Position numbers and translations under genes: made by a program | The notes under the pieces: model-generated | The model's input: the letters and a program-made list of their open reading frames with translations, nothing else | The model's database searches: none | Told to the model about the DNA's origin: nothing | From: Kiritimatiellia bacterium | GTDB lineage: Bacteria; Verrucomicrobiota; Kiritimatiellia; UBA8416; JADHWI01 | Direction of reading: 5' to 3' | Length of the DNA: 64,000 nt | NCBI GenBank assembly: GCA_030744755.1 | Contig: JASLPY010000009.1 | Location: 693-64,692, forward strand | In this document: positions 36,276 to 47,174 of the stretch, in pieces | Layout: each line of letters opens with the position of its first letter | Position numbering within the stretch: the first letter of the stretch is position 1

Positions 36276-38684
36276 ATGAAGAACTTTACGGTTATTGTGT
36301 TACTGATTTCTTTGTTGTCTGGCGCCTCTGCTCAAGAGGCGCGGGAGAAGGGGCCTTTGCTGAAAAAGCTCCTCAAGAACGAAATGAAAGATGTTGAGGA
36401 GATTGTGTTTGCTGCGCGTGTGCCCGGACACGACCACTGGTACGCGAACTTCGGAAGCTACTCCTGCCACGACGGCATATGCAGTAAACGGGGGTTCAAA
36501 TTCGAGGACAATGTGTACTGGGCGTACGGTGAAGGCGCGAAGTTGTGCAAGTTGAACCTCCGGACGGGTAAGCTGGACGTTCTGCTCGACGATCCTGCCG
36601 GTGGCATTCGTGACCCGAAGGTTCACTACGACGGCAGAAAGATCCTCTTTTCCTACCGAAAAGGCGGAACACACAACTATCTCCTTTACGAGATCGACTG
36701 TAACGGAACGAACCTTGTGCAGCTGACACACGGTATCCACGACGACATTGAGCCCACCTACAGTCCGGAAGATAAGATCATCTTCTGTTCGTCACGATGC
36801 AATCGATTCGTCAACTGCATGCGGACCCAGGTCGCTAATGTTTACACTTGCGACGCAGACGGCGGCAACATCCGCCCGCTTAGCACAAACGTCGAGCACG
36901 ACAACACGCCGTGGCTTCTGCCGGACGGTCGTGTTCTGTACATGCGCTGGGAGTATGTTGACCGAAGCCAAATGAATTATCACCACCTATGGACAATGAA
37001 TCCCGATGGCACAGAGCAGACAGTCTTTTTCGGAAACAAGAACCCGGGAAATGCTTTTCTCGACGCAAAACCTATTCCAGGCAGCGACCGGGTGGTGCTT
37101 TCCTGCTCACCCGGCCATGGTCGTCCTGAGCACCATGGATTCATTGCCACTGTGACGGAAAAGAACGGCCCGAATGATCTCACCTCGCTGCGGAAAATCA
37201 CGAGAAAGCCGGATTACCATGACCCGTACCCGTTTTCGGAAAACGCATTTCTTGCGGTGGACTTCAGAAAAGGCATTTGTGTGGTTGATGGCGACGGTAG
37301 CAGCGAGGTGATCTTCCCAACACCGAAGGAATGGCGAGGAAGGAAGCTTACCCTCCACGAACCGCGACCGCTTGTTCCTAGACCCAGAGAGCGAGCCGTG
37401 CCGTCCAGAGTAAACCTTGCAAGCAAGACGGGACACGTTTTTCTCGAAAGTGTCTATATCGGTGAGCAAATGGAGGGTATCCAGCCCGGCGACATAAAGA
37501 AGCTTCTCGTCCTCAAACAGTTGCCGAAGCCGGTCAATTTTTCCGGCGGGATGGAACCGCTTTCTATCGGCGGCACTTTCACACTGGCGGGAATAGTCGG
37601 CACGGTCCCGATAAATGCGGACGGTTCGGCTTTTATTGAACTGCCTGCGATGGAATCCCTCTTCCTGGTTGCACTTGACAGGAACGACCGCCCAGTGAAA
37701 AGGATGCGGAGCTTCTTTACTTTGCAGCCCGGTGAAGTCACCGGTTGTGTCGGCTGCCACGAAAGCCCCAACACGGCTCCGGTTCCCCGCGGAAGAATGC
37801 TCGCCGCGATGAAAGCGGGACCGGTGAAAGCAACACCCATCGAGAACGTGCCGCCGCTGATCGATTTTATTCGTGATGTGCAGCCCATTCTCGACAAACA
37901 CTGTGTAAAATGTCACAGCCCCGACCGGCGTGACGGAAAAACCGATCTATCCGCCGACATTACGCCTCGCTATACGATGAGCTACCGCACGCTGTCGCAA
38001 CAACGTCTCTTCCACCACGGTCGGAACGCCGTTGCGAGCAATCACAAGCCCTACCAGTACGGTTCTGCCGTCAGTCCCTTACTTACAAAGTACGCGCTGC
38101 GCGAAAAGTTGGAGCCGGGACAGGCCAGGCACCACAACGTAAGAATATCCCAACACGAACACGACATTCTGCGGCTCTGGATCGAGACAAGTGCAACGTT
38201 CATCTCGACATATGCCGCACTGGATACGACAGATTACCGTGTGCGCCTGCCCAGAAAAACACTCGCAAACAAATGTGGTGCGTGTCACCGCGGTTTACTT
38301 CCCGGAACGGAAGACATCGGAGTCAATGTGCAGGAGTCGATTCCGGTGACGCTCGGGCTGGCTATCAACCTGTCGCAGCCGGAGAAGTCGCTCCTTTTGA
38401 CCGCCCCGCTTGCGAAACAGGCTGGTGGAAAAGGACTCTGTAAGAATGTTCTCTGGAGCAGTAAATCGGACCCTCTGTATCAGAATCTGCTGATGGCGAT
38501 TCGTGAGGCGAGCGAGCTTCAGAAAACGAGAAAACGCTGGTACATGCCCGGTTTCCGACCGAGCATCCACTACATTCGGGAAATGCAACGGTATGGAATC
38601 CTTCCGGCAGACCTGAAACCGGAGACACCGATCGATGTCCCCGCAACCGACAGAGAATACTGGGACAGTTTTACAAGACAATAA
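36276..38684 (+). CDS. HzsA-like secreted multihaem c-type cytochrome with propeller
   Basis: This 802-residue protein has a signal peptide, an N-terminal TolB/WD-like propeller (residues about 40-330, with TGKLDVLLDDPAGGIRDPKV and CDADGGNIRPLS) and a haem-binding part. CVGCH lies near residue 491, CVKCH near 544 and CGACH near 667, each a c-type haem site. The layout resembles the alpha subunit of hydrazine synthase and its relatives, which are common in planctomycetes outside the anammox group. I infer periplasmic redox chemistry; the substrate is unknown. A weak ribosome site precedes ATG. Confidence 0.85.
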   Translation: MKNFTVIVLLISLLSGASAQEAREKGPLLKKLLKNEMKDVEEIVFAARVPGHDHWYANFGSYSCHDGICSKRGFKFEDNVYWAYGEGAKLCKLNLRTGKLDVLLDDPAGGIRDPKVHYDGRKILFSYRKGGTHNYLLYEIDCNGTNLVQLTHGIHDDIEPTYSPEDKIIFCSSRCNRFVNCMRTQVANVYTCDADGGNIRPLSTNVEHDNTPWLLPDGRVLYMRWEYVDRSQMNYHHLWTMNPDGTEQTVFFGNKNPGNAFLDAKPIPGSDRVVLSCSPGHGRPEHHGFIATVTEKNGPNDLTSLRKITRKPDYHDPYPFSENAFLAVDFRKGICVVDGDGSSEVIFPTPKEWRGRKLTLHEPRPLVPRPRERAVPSRVNLASKTGHVFLESVYIGEQMEGIQPGDIKKLLVLKQLPKPVNFSGGMEPLSIGGTFTLAGIVGTVPINADGSAFIELPAMESLFLVALDRNDRPVKRMRSFFTLQPGEVTGCVGCHESPNTAPVPRGRMLAAMKAGPVKATPIENVPPLIDFIRDVQPILDKHCVKCHSPDRRDGKTDLSADITPRYTMSYRTLSQQRLFHHGRNAVASNHKPYQYGSAVSPLLTKYALREKLEPGQARHHNVRISQHEHDILRLWIETSATFISTYAALDTTDYRVRLPRKTLANKCGACHRGLLPGTEDIGVNVQESIPVTLGLAINLSQPEKSLLLTAPLAKQAGGKGLCKNVLWSSKSDPLYQNLLMAIREASELQKTRKRWYMPGFRPSIHYIREMQRYGILPADLKPETPIDVPATDREYWDSFTRQ

Positions 38685-38852
38685 GGGACGACCAGCGGCA
38701 GATTCATGACGCAGTCTCATCATCTTCAATCCTGTGGATCCTCTCAAAACACTCCCCCTCCTGCCTGAAACGATTTCCTGTCAGTCATTCTTGCCTTCAC
38801 ACCACCCCTTTGACACAGTCTTCTGCGGATTGCAACTCGAGGGAGGAACGCG

Positions 38853-40118
38853 ATGGCATCGGAATCCAGCAGCCATTTCATACCCTACAGCAAAGATAAC
38901 ATCATAAAGATGTGTCTTGCCGAGGGCGCGCTGTCCGAGGGCGATCGCGATAGTTTCTCTCAGTTCGCAACCATCCTGTCTGCGCTGCTGCATCACGAAT
39001 ACCACGATCGTCAGGAAATCCTGAAGAGTACTTTCGCTCCGCTCAACCCCGACGAAGCTTTGATCTCACTTTCGGCACATTCGCAGCAGGAACGCAATGC
39101 GGCCGAGGACAAGTTCCTGGCAATGTTCCGTGAGGTCCTCACCGGAGCGAACTTCAAGGAAATGTCCCGCGAGGAGATAGCAAGGAGCATCAGCGAAAAC
39201 CCGCGTTTGGGCATACGCGTCGAAGTAGACCTCGATCAGTTCGAACGCGTTTGCGTGTTCAGACGCGACGTCCGCACAGAGCATGTAGTGGAAAAGAAAC
39301 TCTTTGGTTTCAAGAAAGAGGAATACGACCGGAAGTTCTATGACCGGGTAGTGCTCTACCTGCGCTTCAAGGATCTGCCCGATGATCAGAAGCATTCCCG
39401 CGAGGAACTCGGTGATGCGGAATCAGGGCAATCGTACCTGAAGCTCTTTGCGATGGCCCCGACGGACGGATTGGAGATGCTTTTCCCGAACGCAAAGATG
39501 AAGATGACTCTCAAGGATAAGTTCCTCATCGGCGGGCCTGCCGCGGCAGGCGGCATCTTTATGCTGATCAAGAAACTGCTGTATCCGTTGGCTACGTTGT
39601 CGTTTCTCATCATGTTCTGGCTTGGCCTCCGCGAAGAAGAAGTCGAGATGGACGGACAGAAGCTCGCCGCGCTTGCGGTGGCCGTCGCAGCGGTGGCCGG
39701 CTTTGTCTTTAAGCAACTGAAGACCGTCCGTCTCAAACGCACAAAGTACATGCAGGCCCTGCTGCAAAACCTGTACTTCCGGGTGTTGGACAACAACAAC
39801 GGCGTGCTTCATCACCTGACCGGCGAAGCCGAGGATGAGGACGGCAAAGAAGCCCTGCTTGCATACTACTTCCTGTTGACACGGGACAACGAGATGACCG
39901 AGCAGGAACTCGACAATGAGGTAGAGAACTGGTTCAAGACAAACCACAATGCCACATTCGATTTCGAGGTCAACGACGCCGCTCGCAAGCTCGAACGGAT
40001 GGGCTTGGCAGAACGCCGTGGCGACAAGCTAACAGTCACCTCTCTAGCCGAATCGAAGAAGCACATCGATGTCCTCTGGGACAACGTCTTTTCATACAAC
40101 AACGGGGGGAAAGCATGA
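38853..40118 (+). CDS. DUF3754/TMEM143-like membrane protein
   Basis: A 421-residue protein with a large soluble N-terminal part and two to three hydrophobic segments around residues 225-290 (IGGPAAAGGIFMLIKKLLYP, LATLSFLIMFWLGL, ALAVAVAAVAGFVF). Family pattern YDRVVLYLRFKDLPDD and the following LFPNAKMKMTLKDKFLIGGP match DUF3754. The role is unknown. GGGAGGA precedes ATG. Its stop overlaps the ATG of the QueC-like gene by four bases (ATGA), a strong sign of a shared message. Confidence 0.85.
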   Translation: MASESSSHFIPYSKDNIIKMCLAEGALSEGDRDSFSQFATILSALLHHEYHDRQEILKSTFAPLNPDEALISLSAHSQQERNAAEDKFLAMFREVLTGANFKEMSREEIARSISENPRLGIRVEVDLDQFERVCVFRRDVRTEHVVEKKLFGFKKEEYDRKFYDRVVLYLRFKDLPDDQKHSREELGDAESGQSYLKLFAMAPTDGLEMLFPNAKMKMTLKDKFLIGGPAAAGGIFMLIKKLLYPLATLSFLIMFWLGLREEEVEMDGQKLAALAVAVAAVAGFVFKQLKTVRLKRTKYMQALLQNLYFRVLDNNNGVLHHLTGEAEDEDGKEALLAYYFLLTRDNEMTEQELDNEVENWFKTNHNATFDFEVNDAARKLERMGLAERRGDKLTVTSLAESKKHIDVLWDNVFSYNNGGKA

Positions 40119-40744
40119 AAAAAGGTATTGTTATTGTTAATGGTGGAATTCATTCTGTCACCGCTCTTGCGGTGGCGCAGAGTCGCGAGTTTGAGCTCTA
40201 TGCGCTGAGTTTTGATTATGGCCAGAAGAACAGAGCAAAGCTGGATGCTGCAGGCAAAATCGCTCAGAAATATGAGGTCAAAGAGCATAAGATCATAAAG
40301 ATCAACATTGCAGAATTACTACCGGATGATCAGAAGGAATCACCCACTGTTCCTGCCCGCAACAACCTGTTCCTCTCGTTTGCCCTGTCATGGGCCGAAG
40401 TCATCAAGGCGGGAGACATCTTCATCGGTGTCAATTCCATTGAATACGGAGACAACCCTGATTGCCGTCCGGCGTTCGTCCATACCTTTGAGAAGCTCGG
40501 TAATGTCGCCATTAAGAAGGAAGGCCAGATACGCAAGTTGAATGTCTGGTCTCCCTGCATGAATAGCTCAACAGCGGAAATCATCAGTCGGGGCAAAGGA
40601 TTGGGTGTTGATTACAGCATGACGTATTCCAGTTGCACCGAGATGACCGATGACGGAACCGCCTGCGGTGAATGTTTCTACTGCGAAAACAGAAAATGCG
40701 GCTTCGAGGAGGCGGGCGTTCCCGACCCTACAAAATACAGGTAA
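40115..40744 (+). CDS. QueC-like 7-cyano-7-deazaguanine synthase homologue, altered PP-loop
   Basis: The 209-residue protein matches QueC over its length: FDYGQKNRAKL, PARNNLFLS, GVNSIEYGDNPDCRPAF, and the zinc cluster CTEMTDDGTACGECFYCENR with four Cys. The N-terminal ATP site should read SGGxDS; here it is NGGIHS (residues 9-14), so Ser is Asn and Asp is His. Both positions normally contact ATP. The gene could be inactive, or it may act on a different substrate. It overlaps the DUF3754 stop by four bases. No queD, queE or queF is in the window. Confidence 0.85.
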   Translation: MKKGIVIVNGGIHSVTALAVAQSREFELYALSFDYGQKNRAKLDAAGKIAQKYEVKEHKIIKINIAELLPDDQKESPTVPARNNLFLSFALSWAEVIKAGDIFIGVNSIEYGDNPDCRPAFVHTFEKLGNVAIKKEGQIRKLNVWSPCMNSSTAEIISRGKGLGVDYSMTYSSCTEMTDDGTACGECFYCENRKCGFEEAGVPDPTKYR

Positions 40745-40965
40745 CGGGGAGGCGGGAAGCAGGGGCTTTCAAGATTCAACGCCCAACGTCCAAGTTGGGA
40801 GTTCAACAGAATCATTTCTTTGGCAGAATGGTCAGGGAACAGTTTGGACCTCCGACTTCCGATCTCTGAGCCAAAGCAAACTGTGATAGGAATTTGATGG
40901 TGGTTCTGGCCGGCAATTAGTGGAATAATCGCCATGAAACAGCAACCCAGAATGGAGGGATGTGA

Positions 40966-43900
40966 ATGGCGCGGGGTCCTCTTTGTCTTGTCTTGATCCT
41001 CTCGGCCCTCTCGTTCGCCGGGGCTTCGCTGTACGCCGATATGCCCGGAGATCTTATCGACACTGTGGGGACGGATGCGGGCATTGTGCTCCTGGTCGAT
41101 CCACCGGATCCAGGCACAGCATCCGTCCTCGGGCTCTTGCGTGACACCCGTTTCATTGTGTACTACCAGTCGGCGGACGAAGCACGAGTCAGGGAATTGC
41201 GTCGTGAGGCTGATTCGGCCGGATTGCTTGGGAGCCGGCTCTTTGTCGATTCGGGAACACCTTCCGTCATCCAAGTGGCCAACAACCTTGCGGACGCCGT
41301 GTGGACGGGTCCGACGGCCAAGGAGGAAGAGAAGGAAGTCCTGCGCGTTCTGCGTCCCGCGGGTACCGCCTTTATGGGTGGGCGGAAGATTGTGAAACGA
41401 CTGCCAAGCGGCATGGACGACTGGTCACATCCTTATCATGGGCCGGACAACAATCCGCAGTCCTCGGACCAGTTGGCCCGCGGTGAGCTGCGGACCCAGT
41501 TCATTGCCACACCGACTTTCAGCCCCATGCCGCAACAGAGTGTGGCTGCCGGAGGCCGTGTCTTCAGGGCCTTCGGCCACATCGCTCACCGGCGCAACCA
41601 GAATGTCCACCTCAACACCCTGATCTGCGTCAACGCTTACAACGGTGTTATCCTTTGGAAGCGCCCGCTTCCCGAGGGCTTCATGATACATCGCAATACC
41701 ATGGTTGCGACTGATGATGCCTTCTACATGGGGAACAAGACATCCTGCCAGGTCATCCATGCAGAAACCGGCAAGTTGCGCGATGAGATTACTTTGCCGC
41801 CCGCCCTGGTGGACGGACCTGTGTGGAAGTGGATGGCGATTGCCGACAGCACCCTCTACGCACTTGTGGGGAACCGGGAAATTGAGATCGGCACCCAGAG
41901 GTCCGACAATCCAGGACTCGGCCACTGGCCCTGGGGCATGTGGCAGGGGCATGACTACAAAGACCCGCGCACCAATTTTGGTTTCGGCCGCACCCTGGCA
42001 GCAATCGATTTGAAGACCAGGGACCTTCGCTGGCACCTCCGTACGGAGGAGTACATTGATGCGCGAGCGCTGTGTATGAACGGTACCGCCATCTTTCTCT
42101 ACTCCCCCGGCAAGTTCCTCAGCGCCGTAGACCGACAGAGCGGCAAAGAGCTTTGGCGGGAAACGGGAAACGACCTGCTAAGTGCCATCGGACCGCACCA
42201 CAAGGCACAACGGTGGGTTACCGGCTACGCGACCAGTTGCTACACAAAATGCAACGATGATTATCTCTACTTCGTCGGACCGCAACGGACGACAATGGTT
42301 GCCGTATCGGCCAGGACAGGCAAACTTGCCTGGACTCATTCGCAAGGCAACATGCAGATCGTGTTGCGCCCCGACGGAATCTACGCTGCCGGCCCACAAG
42401 CGACCGGCGCGGTGCTCGACTACAAGACAGGGAAAGTGATCTCGCGTCTCCCCAGGCGACGGGCATGCACCCGGGCCACCGGCACCATTGACAGCGTCTT
42501 CTACCGGACACCGGGCGGTACGGTCCGGGTTCGCACCGATATCAAGAAGTCCGAACACATTGCCGCCATGCGTCCCCCCTGCCAGGACGGCGTGCTGGTC
42601 GCGAATGGACACCTCTACTGGGGGCCCTGGATGTGCGGCTGCGAGCTCTCGCTATACGGTCACATCGCACTTGGCCCCGCCGGCGAAGCGCCCGTATCCG
42701 TTTCGGGGCGCCATCTGGCCGGTTCGGCACAGGCCAACCTGGAGCCTCTCGGCCTCCGCTCCGGGGACTGGCCCTGCTACCGCGGTGATCTCAGCCAGTC
42801 CGACTTCCGCAAGAACCCGCTACCCGCCGGATTCAAGACCGAATGGAAGATTCCAGCGGTGAAGGGCGCCATGCCTACGGCCCCTGTCGCGGGCGGCAGA
42901 ATGGTGTTCCTGGGCGACCGCAACGGGCTGGTCCAGGGGTTCGACCGCAACGGTAAGGCCGCCTGGAAGTTCTACACCGGCGGCCCTGTCTATTACCCAC
43001 CCGCCCTGGAAGGGGATCGCCTTTTTGTCGGGTCAGCTGACGGCTGCGTCTACGCCCTGGAATCGCGCAGCGGACGCTTCCTGTGGAAGTACCGGGTGGC
43101 CCCTGCCACTGAACGGATCCACGTATTCAACAAGCTCATCTCACGCTGGCCCGTGGCTGGCGGCCTTGCGGTCCGGAACGGACGTGTTTATGCTGCAGCA
43201 GGTATCGCCAACTACGATGGCACCCACGTCGTGGCGCTCGATGCCGGCAGCGGCCGGCTGCTCGCCGAAAACCGCGAATCGGGCCGTCTCTCGCCCGAAG
43301 TCAACGGGGGTGTCAGCCTGCAGGGCCCACTGCGCATTGCCGGGGGCAACCTGGAATTTGTCGGCGGGGGCGTTTATCCCGTTGCAAGCTATGACTTGAA
43401 GGATCTCCGTTGCCAGAACGCCCCCAACACCCAGCTCGCCGCCGGGACTGCGACCGCTTTCTACCCTTACTATCCCGAATACGGTAAGTTCGTCTCTCTT
43501 AACGTAAGATGCAGCGCCGGCATGCTCAGTCACGCCGCGAGTTATGAAGGAAACTCCTTCGGCAACCTGGCCCTGCAGGCCGCCCCCGACAATCCCGCCG
43601 CCCCAACAGGCGAGGCCGCACGCGCAGAGATGCGGCGAAGAGGCACTCTCAAACAGGGACGCCTTCTGTGGCAGGATAGCCGCAACCGCCGCTTCACTGC
43701 TTTCATCGCCTCGGATAAACGCCTGATCGCTGCAGGCCACGACTCCGGCAAACCCTTTGTCACCGGGATCGACGCTGCAAGCGGAACAGCCCTGTGGGAA
43801 GAGCCCCTGCCAGCCGACACTGTCAAGGGCGGCATGGCGATCGACCACGACAACCGCCTCTTCATCTCCCTGGAGAACGGGCAACTGCTTTGCCTTACCA

Positions 43901-44361
43901 GTGACCCTGGTGTAGCCAAGGTGGCGGCCGTCGATTTACCGCCGCCCGAGAAGACCCGGTTCATCTACATCGCCGGGAAGAGCATGAAACCATTCCCCAG
44001 GGGCACCCGGCATGGGAAGTTCCCTGTACAGCAATCAGAGGATCCCTCTGCTCCGTTCTCTGGCGAAGGCGTCTACTTTCAGCAGAACAAGGGGCAGGAC
44101 AAACAGTTGCACTTCCGCGTCGAGAGCAAGAACCCCGTGCGCGAAATCCATTTCAAAGGTGCCGCAACGGCACAGATGCGAATGGAGATCCTCAATGCCG
44201 AGGGCAACCTGGTCCTGGCCACATCGGGGCCTTTCCGCGAGGGCAACGTCTATTCCGAGCACCGCGTCGCAGTCCCGCCCATCGCAGGCCGCCGGTTCAT
44301 CCTCAAGTTCCAGAACCAGGCCGGCACATGGTTCTACATCGAAAAACTGACACTGCGCTAG
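40966..44361 (+). CDS. Large secreted PQQ-like propeller with N-terminal Rossmann-like part
   Basis: The 1131-residue protein begins with a signal peptide (LCLVLILSALSFAGASLYA). Residues about 25-145 read like a degenerate methyltransferase Rossmann domain (GIVLLVDPPDPGTASVLG, then VLRPAGTAFMGG). Propeller repeats follow (NAYNGVILWKRPL, DRQSGKELWRE, ARTGKLAWTH, then AGSGRLLAE), and the C-terminus (about 1020-1131) is a beta-sandwich. This layout occurs in PVC propeller proteins of unknown function. GGAGGGA precedes ATG at 40966. It stands alone before the FHA-MoxR operon. Confidence 0.82.
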   Translation: MARGPLCLVLILSALSFAGASLYADMPGDLIDTVGTDAGIVLLVDPPDPGTASVLGLLRDTRFIVYYQSADEARVRELRREADSAGLLGSRLFVDSGTPSVIQVANNLADAVWTGPTAKEEEKEVLRVLRPAGTAFMGGRKIVKRLPSGMDDWSHPYHGPDNNPQSSDQLARGELRTQFIATPTFSPMPQQSVAAGGRVFRAFGHIAHRRNQNVHLNTLICVNAYNGVILWKRPLPEGFMIHRNTMVATDDAFYMGNKTSCQVIHAETGKLRDEITLPPALVDGPVWKWMAIADSTLYALVGNREIEIGTQRSDNPGLGHWPWGMWQGHDYKDPRTNFGFGRTLAAIDLKTRDLRWHLRTEEYIDARALCMNGTAIFLYSPGKFLSAVDRQSGKELWRETGNDLLSAIGPHHKAQRWVTGYATSCYTKCNDDYLYFVGPQRTTMVAVSARTGKLAWTHSQGNMQIVLRPDGIYAAGPQATGAVLDYKTGKVISRLPRRRACTRATGTIDSVFYRTPGGTVRVRTDIKKSEHIAAMRPPCQDGVLVANGHLYWGPWMCGCELSLYGHIALGPAGEAPVSVSGRHLAGSAQANLEPLGLRSGDWPCYRGDLSQSDFRKNPLPAGFKTEWKIPAVKGAMPTAPVAGGRMVFLGDRNGLVQGFDRNGKAAWKFYTGGPVYYPPALEGDRLFVGSADGCVYALESRSGRFLWKYRVAPATERIHVFNKLISRWPVAGGLAVRNGRVYAAAGIANYDGTHVVALDAGSGRLLAENRESGRLSPEVNGGVSLQGPLRIAGGNLEFVGGGVYPVASYDLKDLRCQNAPNTQLAAGTATAFYPYYPEYGKFVSLNVRCSAGMLSHAASYEGNSFGNLALQAAPDNPAAPTGEAARAEMRRRGTLKQGRLLWQDSRNRRFTAFIASDKRLIAAGHDSGKPFVTGIDAASGTALWEEPLPADTVKGGMAIDHDNRLFISLENGQLLCLTSDPGVAKVAAVDLPPPEKTRFIYIAGKSMKPFPRGTRHGKFPVQQSEDPSAPFSGEGVYFQQNKGQDKQLHFRVESKNPVREIHFKGAATAQMRMEILNAEGNLVLATSGPFREGNVYSEHRVAVPPIAGRRFILKFQNQAGTWFYIEKLTLR

Positions 44362-44555
44362 TTCTCCCCGGGCCGTACGAAGTTACAGTTCCGGCCAGAA
44401 GCTCAGTTCCTGTCGGACAGGGACTGGCGCGTGGGTGTTGACACCTGAATCCTCTTTTTCAAAAAACATTTCTGTTCGGATTGCCGTTGTTCCGTTCCCG
44501 CGTTATTCTCATTAAACGCCCAAATGCTTCGTACAGTGCGAGTGGAGGACATATC

Positions 44556-45968
<1,413 letters not shown>

Positions 45969-46024
45969 GACCGTGACGGGTCAACGCTTCACAAGTGAAA
46001 CCTGGCACCCGAGACCTCTAGAGA

Positions 46025-46951
46025 ATGGAAACACCAAAATACTTGCGGCTTTTGCCACCCGAGACAACCAGCCTCCTGTCGCGGTTGGAGTTCCTGGCGC
46101 GGGGCAAGGTGGAGGGTTTCATCACGGGCAGACATCGCAGCCCGCACAAGGGATTCTCGGTGGAATTCGCCGAACACCGCCAATACGCCGCGGGCGATGA
46201 TTTGCGCAACCTCGACTGGCGCGTCTGGGGTCGCAGCGATCGCTACTACATAAAGGAATACACCGAGGAAACCAACCTGCGCGCCACCATCCTCGTTGAT
46301 GCCTCGGGCTCGATGGCCTACACCGGCAAGCAAGCAGCCCAGGTTGACGGGCGTCCTCTTTCAAAATTCGAATACGCCCAGTACCTGGCCTCCGCATTGA
46401 CCTATCTTCTCATCCAGCAGCAGGACGCCGTGGGACTGGTCACCTTTGACACGCACATCCGTAAGTACGTGCCTGCAAAAAGTCGGCCCAGCCAGGTACG
46501 ACTCGTGCTGGATGAACTCGTGGCCACCAACCCCGGGGGAGAGACCGGAGTGGCCGAAATCTTTCACGACATCGCCGAGCGCGTACACAGGCGCGGCGTC
46601 ATTATTATTATCAGCGACCTGTTCGACGATCCCGAGGAGATCAACAAGGCCCTGCGCCATTTTGGCTACCGCAAGCACGAGGTCATCGTGTTTCACGTCA
46701 TGGCCGAAGAGGAACTCACGTTCCCGTTCAGTCGCTTCACGCATTTCCGCAACCTGGAAATGCTGACACACAGACTCCAGGTGGACCCCAAGGCAGTCAA
46801 GGCCGACTACCTGGAAAAGGTCAAAACCTTCATCAAAACCGTTGAAACCGGATGCGGCCAAATGCAGGCCGACTACGTTCCCATGACAACCAAACAGAGT
46901 TTCGACACCGCCCTCGCGAATTTCCTGACGATGAGGAAGGGGAAGAGGTAA
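46025..46951 (+). CDS. DUF58 (vWA-like) protein
   Basis: A 308-residue cytoplasmic protein with the DUF58 signature EHRQYAAGDDLRNLDWRVWGR and a vWA-like metal site DASGSM (about residues 92-97). DUF58 proteins are the standard partner of MoxR ATPases and bind to target vWA proteins. It lies 56 bases after the FHA-MoxR gene and keeps the same strand. The ribosome site is weak. Confidence 0.9.
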   Translation: METPKYLRLLPPETTSLLSRLEFLARGKVEGFITGRHRSPHKGFSVEFAEHRQYAAGDDLRNLDWRVWGRSDRYYIKEYTEETNLRATILVDASGSMAYTGKQAAQVDGRPLSKFEYAQYLASALTYLLIQQQDAVGLVTFDTHIRKYVPAKSRPSQVRLVLDELVATNPGGETGVAEIFHDIAERVHRRGVIIIISDLFDDPEEINKALRHFGYRKHEVIVFHVMAEEELTFPFSRFTHFRNLEMLTHRLQVDPKAVKADYLEKVKTFIKTVETGCGQMQADYVPMTTKQSFDTALANFLTMRKGKR

Positions 46952-47174
46952 AGGGTATCCGGAAAGGTAGTGACAGAACTGGTTTGACGGGCTCCCGGCT
47001 GTAGACGGCAGCAGAAACTGCTGGCTTGGAGTATTGGAGTACTGGAGTAATGTCAGAGCAATTCGAAATATGGCGCCTCTATCACACCATTACTCCACGT
47101 TTGTGGCGGATTACCGAACGCAATCTGACGTTAACTTTCTTCGGACAGACTTAGACTGACAACGGAAGAAGCGA

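Noticed and set aside
47043-47097. Inverted pair TGGAGTAATG/CATTACTCCA before the BatA-like gene
   Set aside because: The arms are 10 bases with a 35-base loop and AT-rich; too weak to call as a regulatory element.
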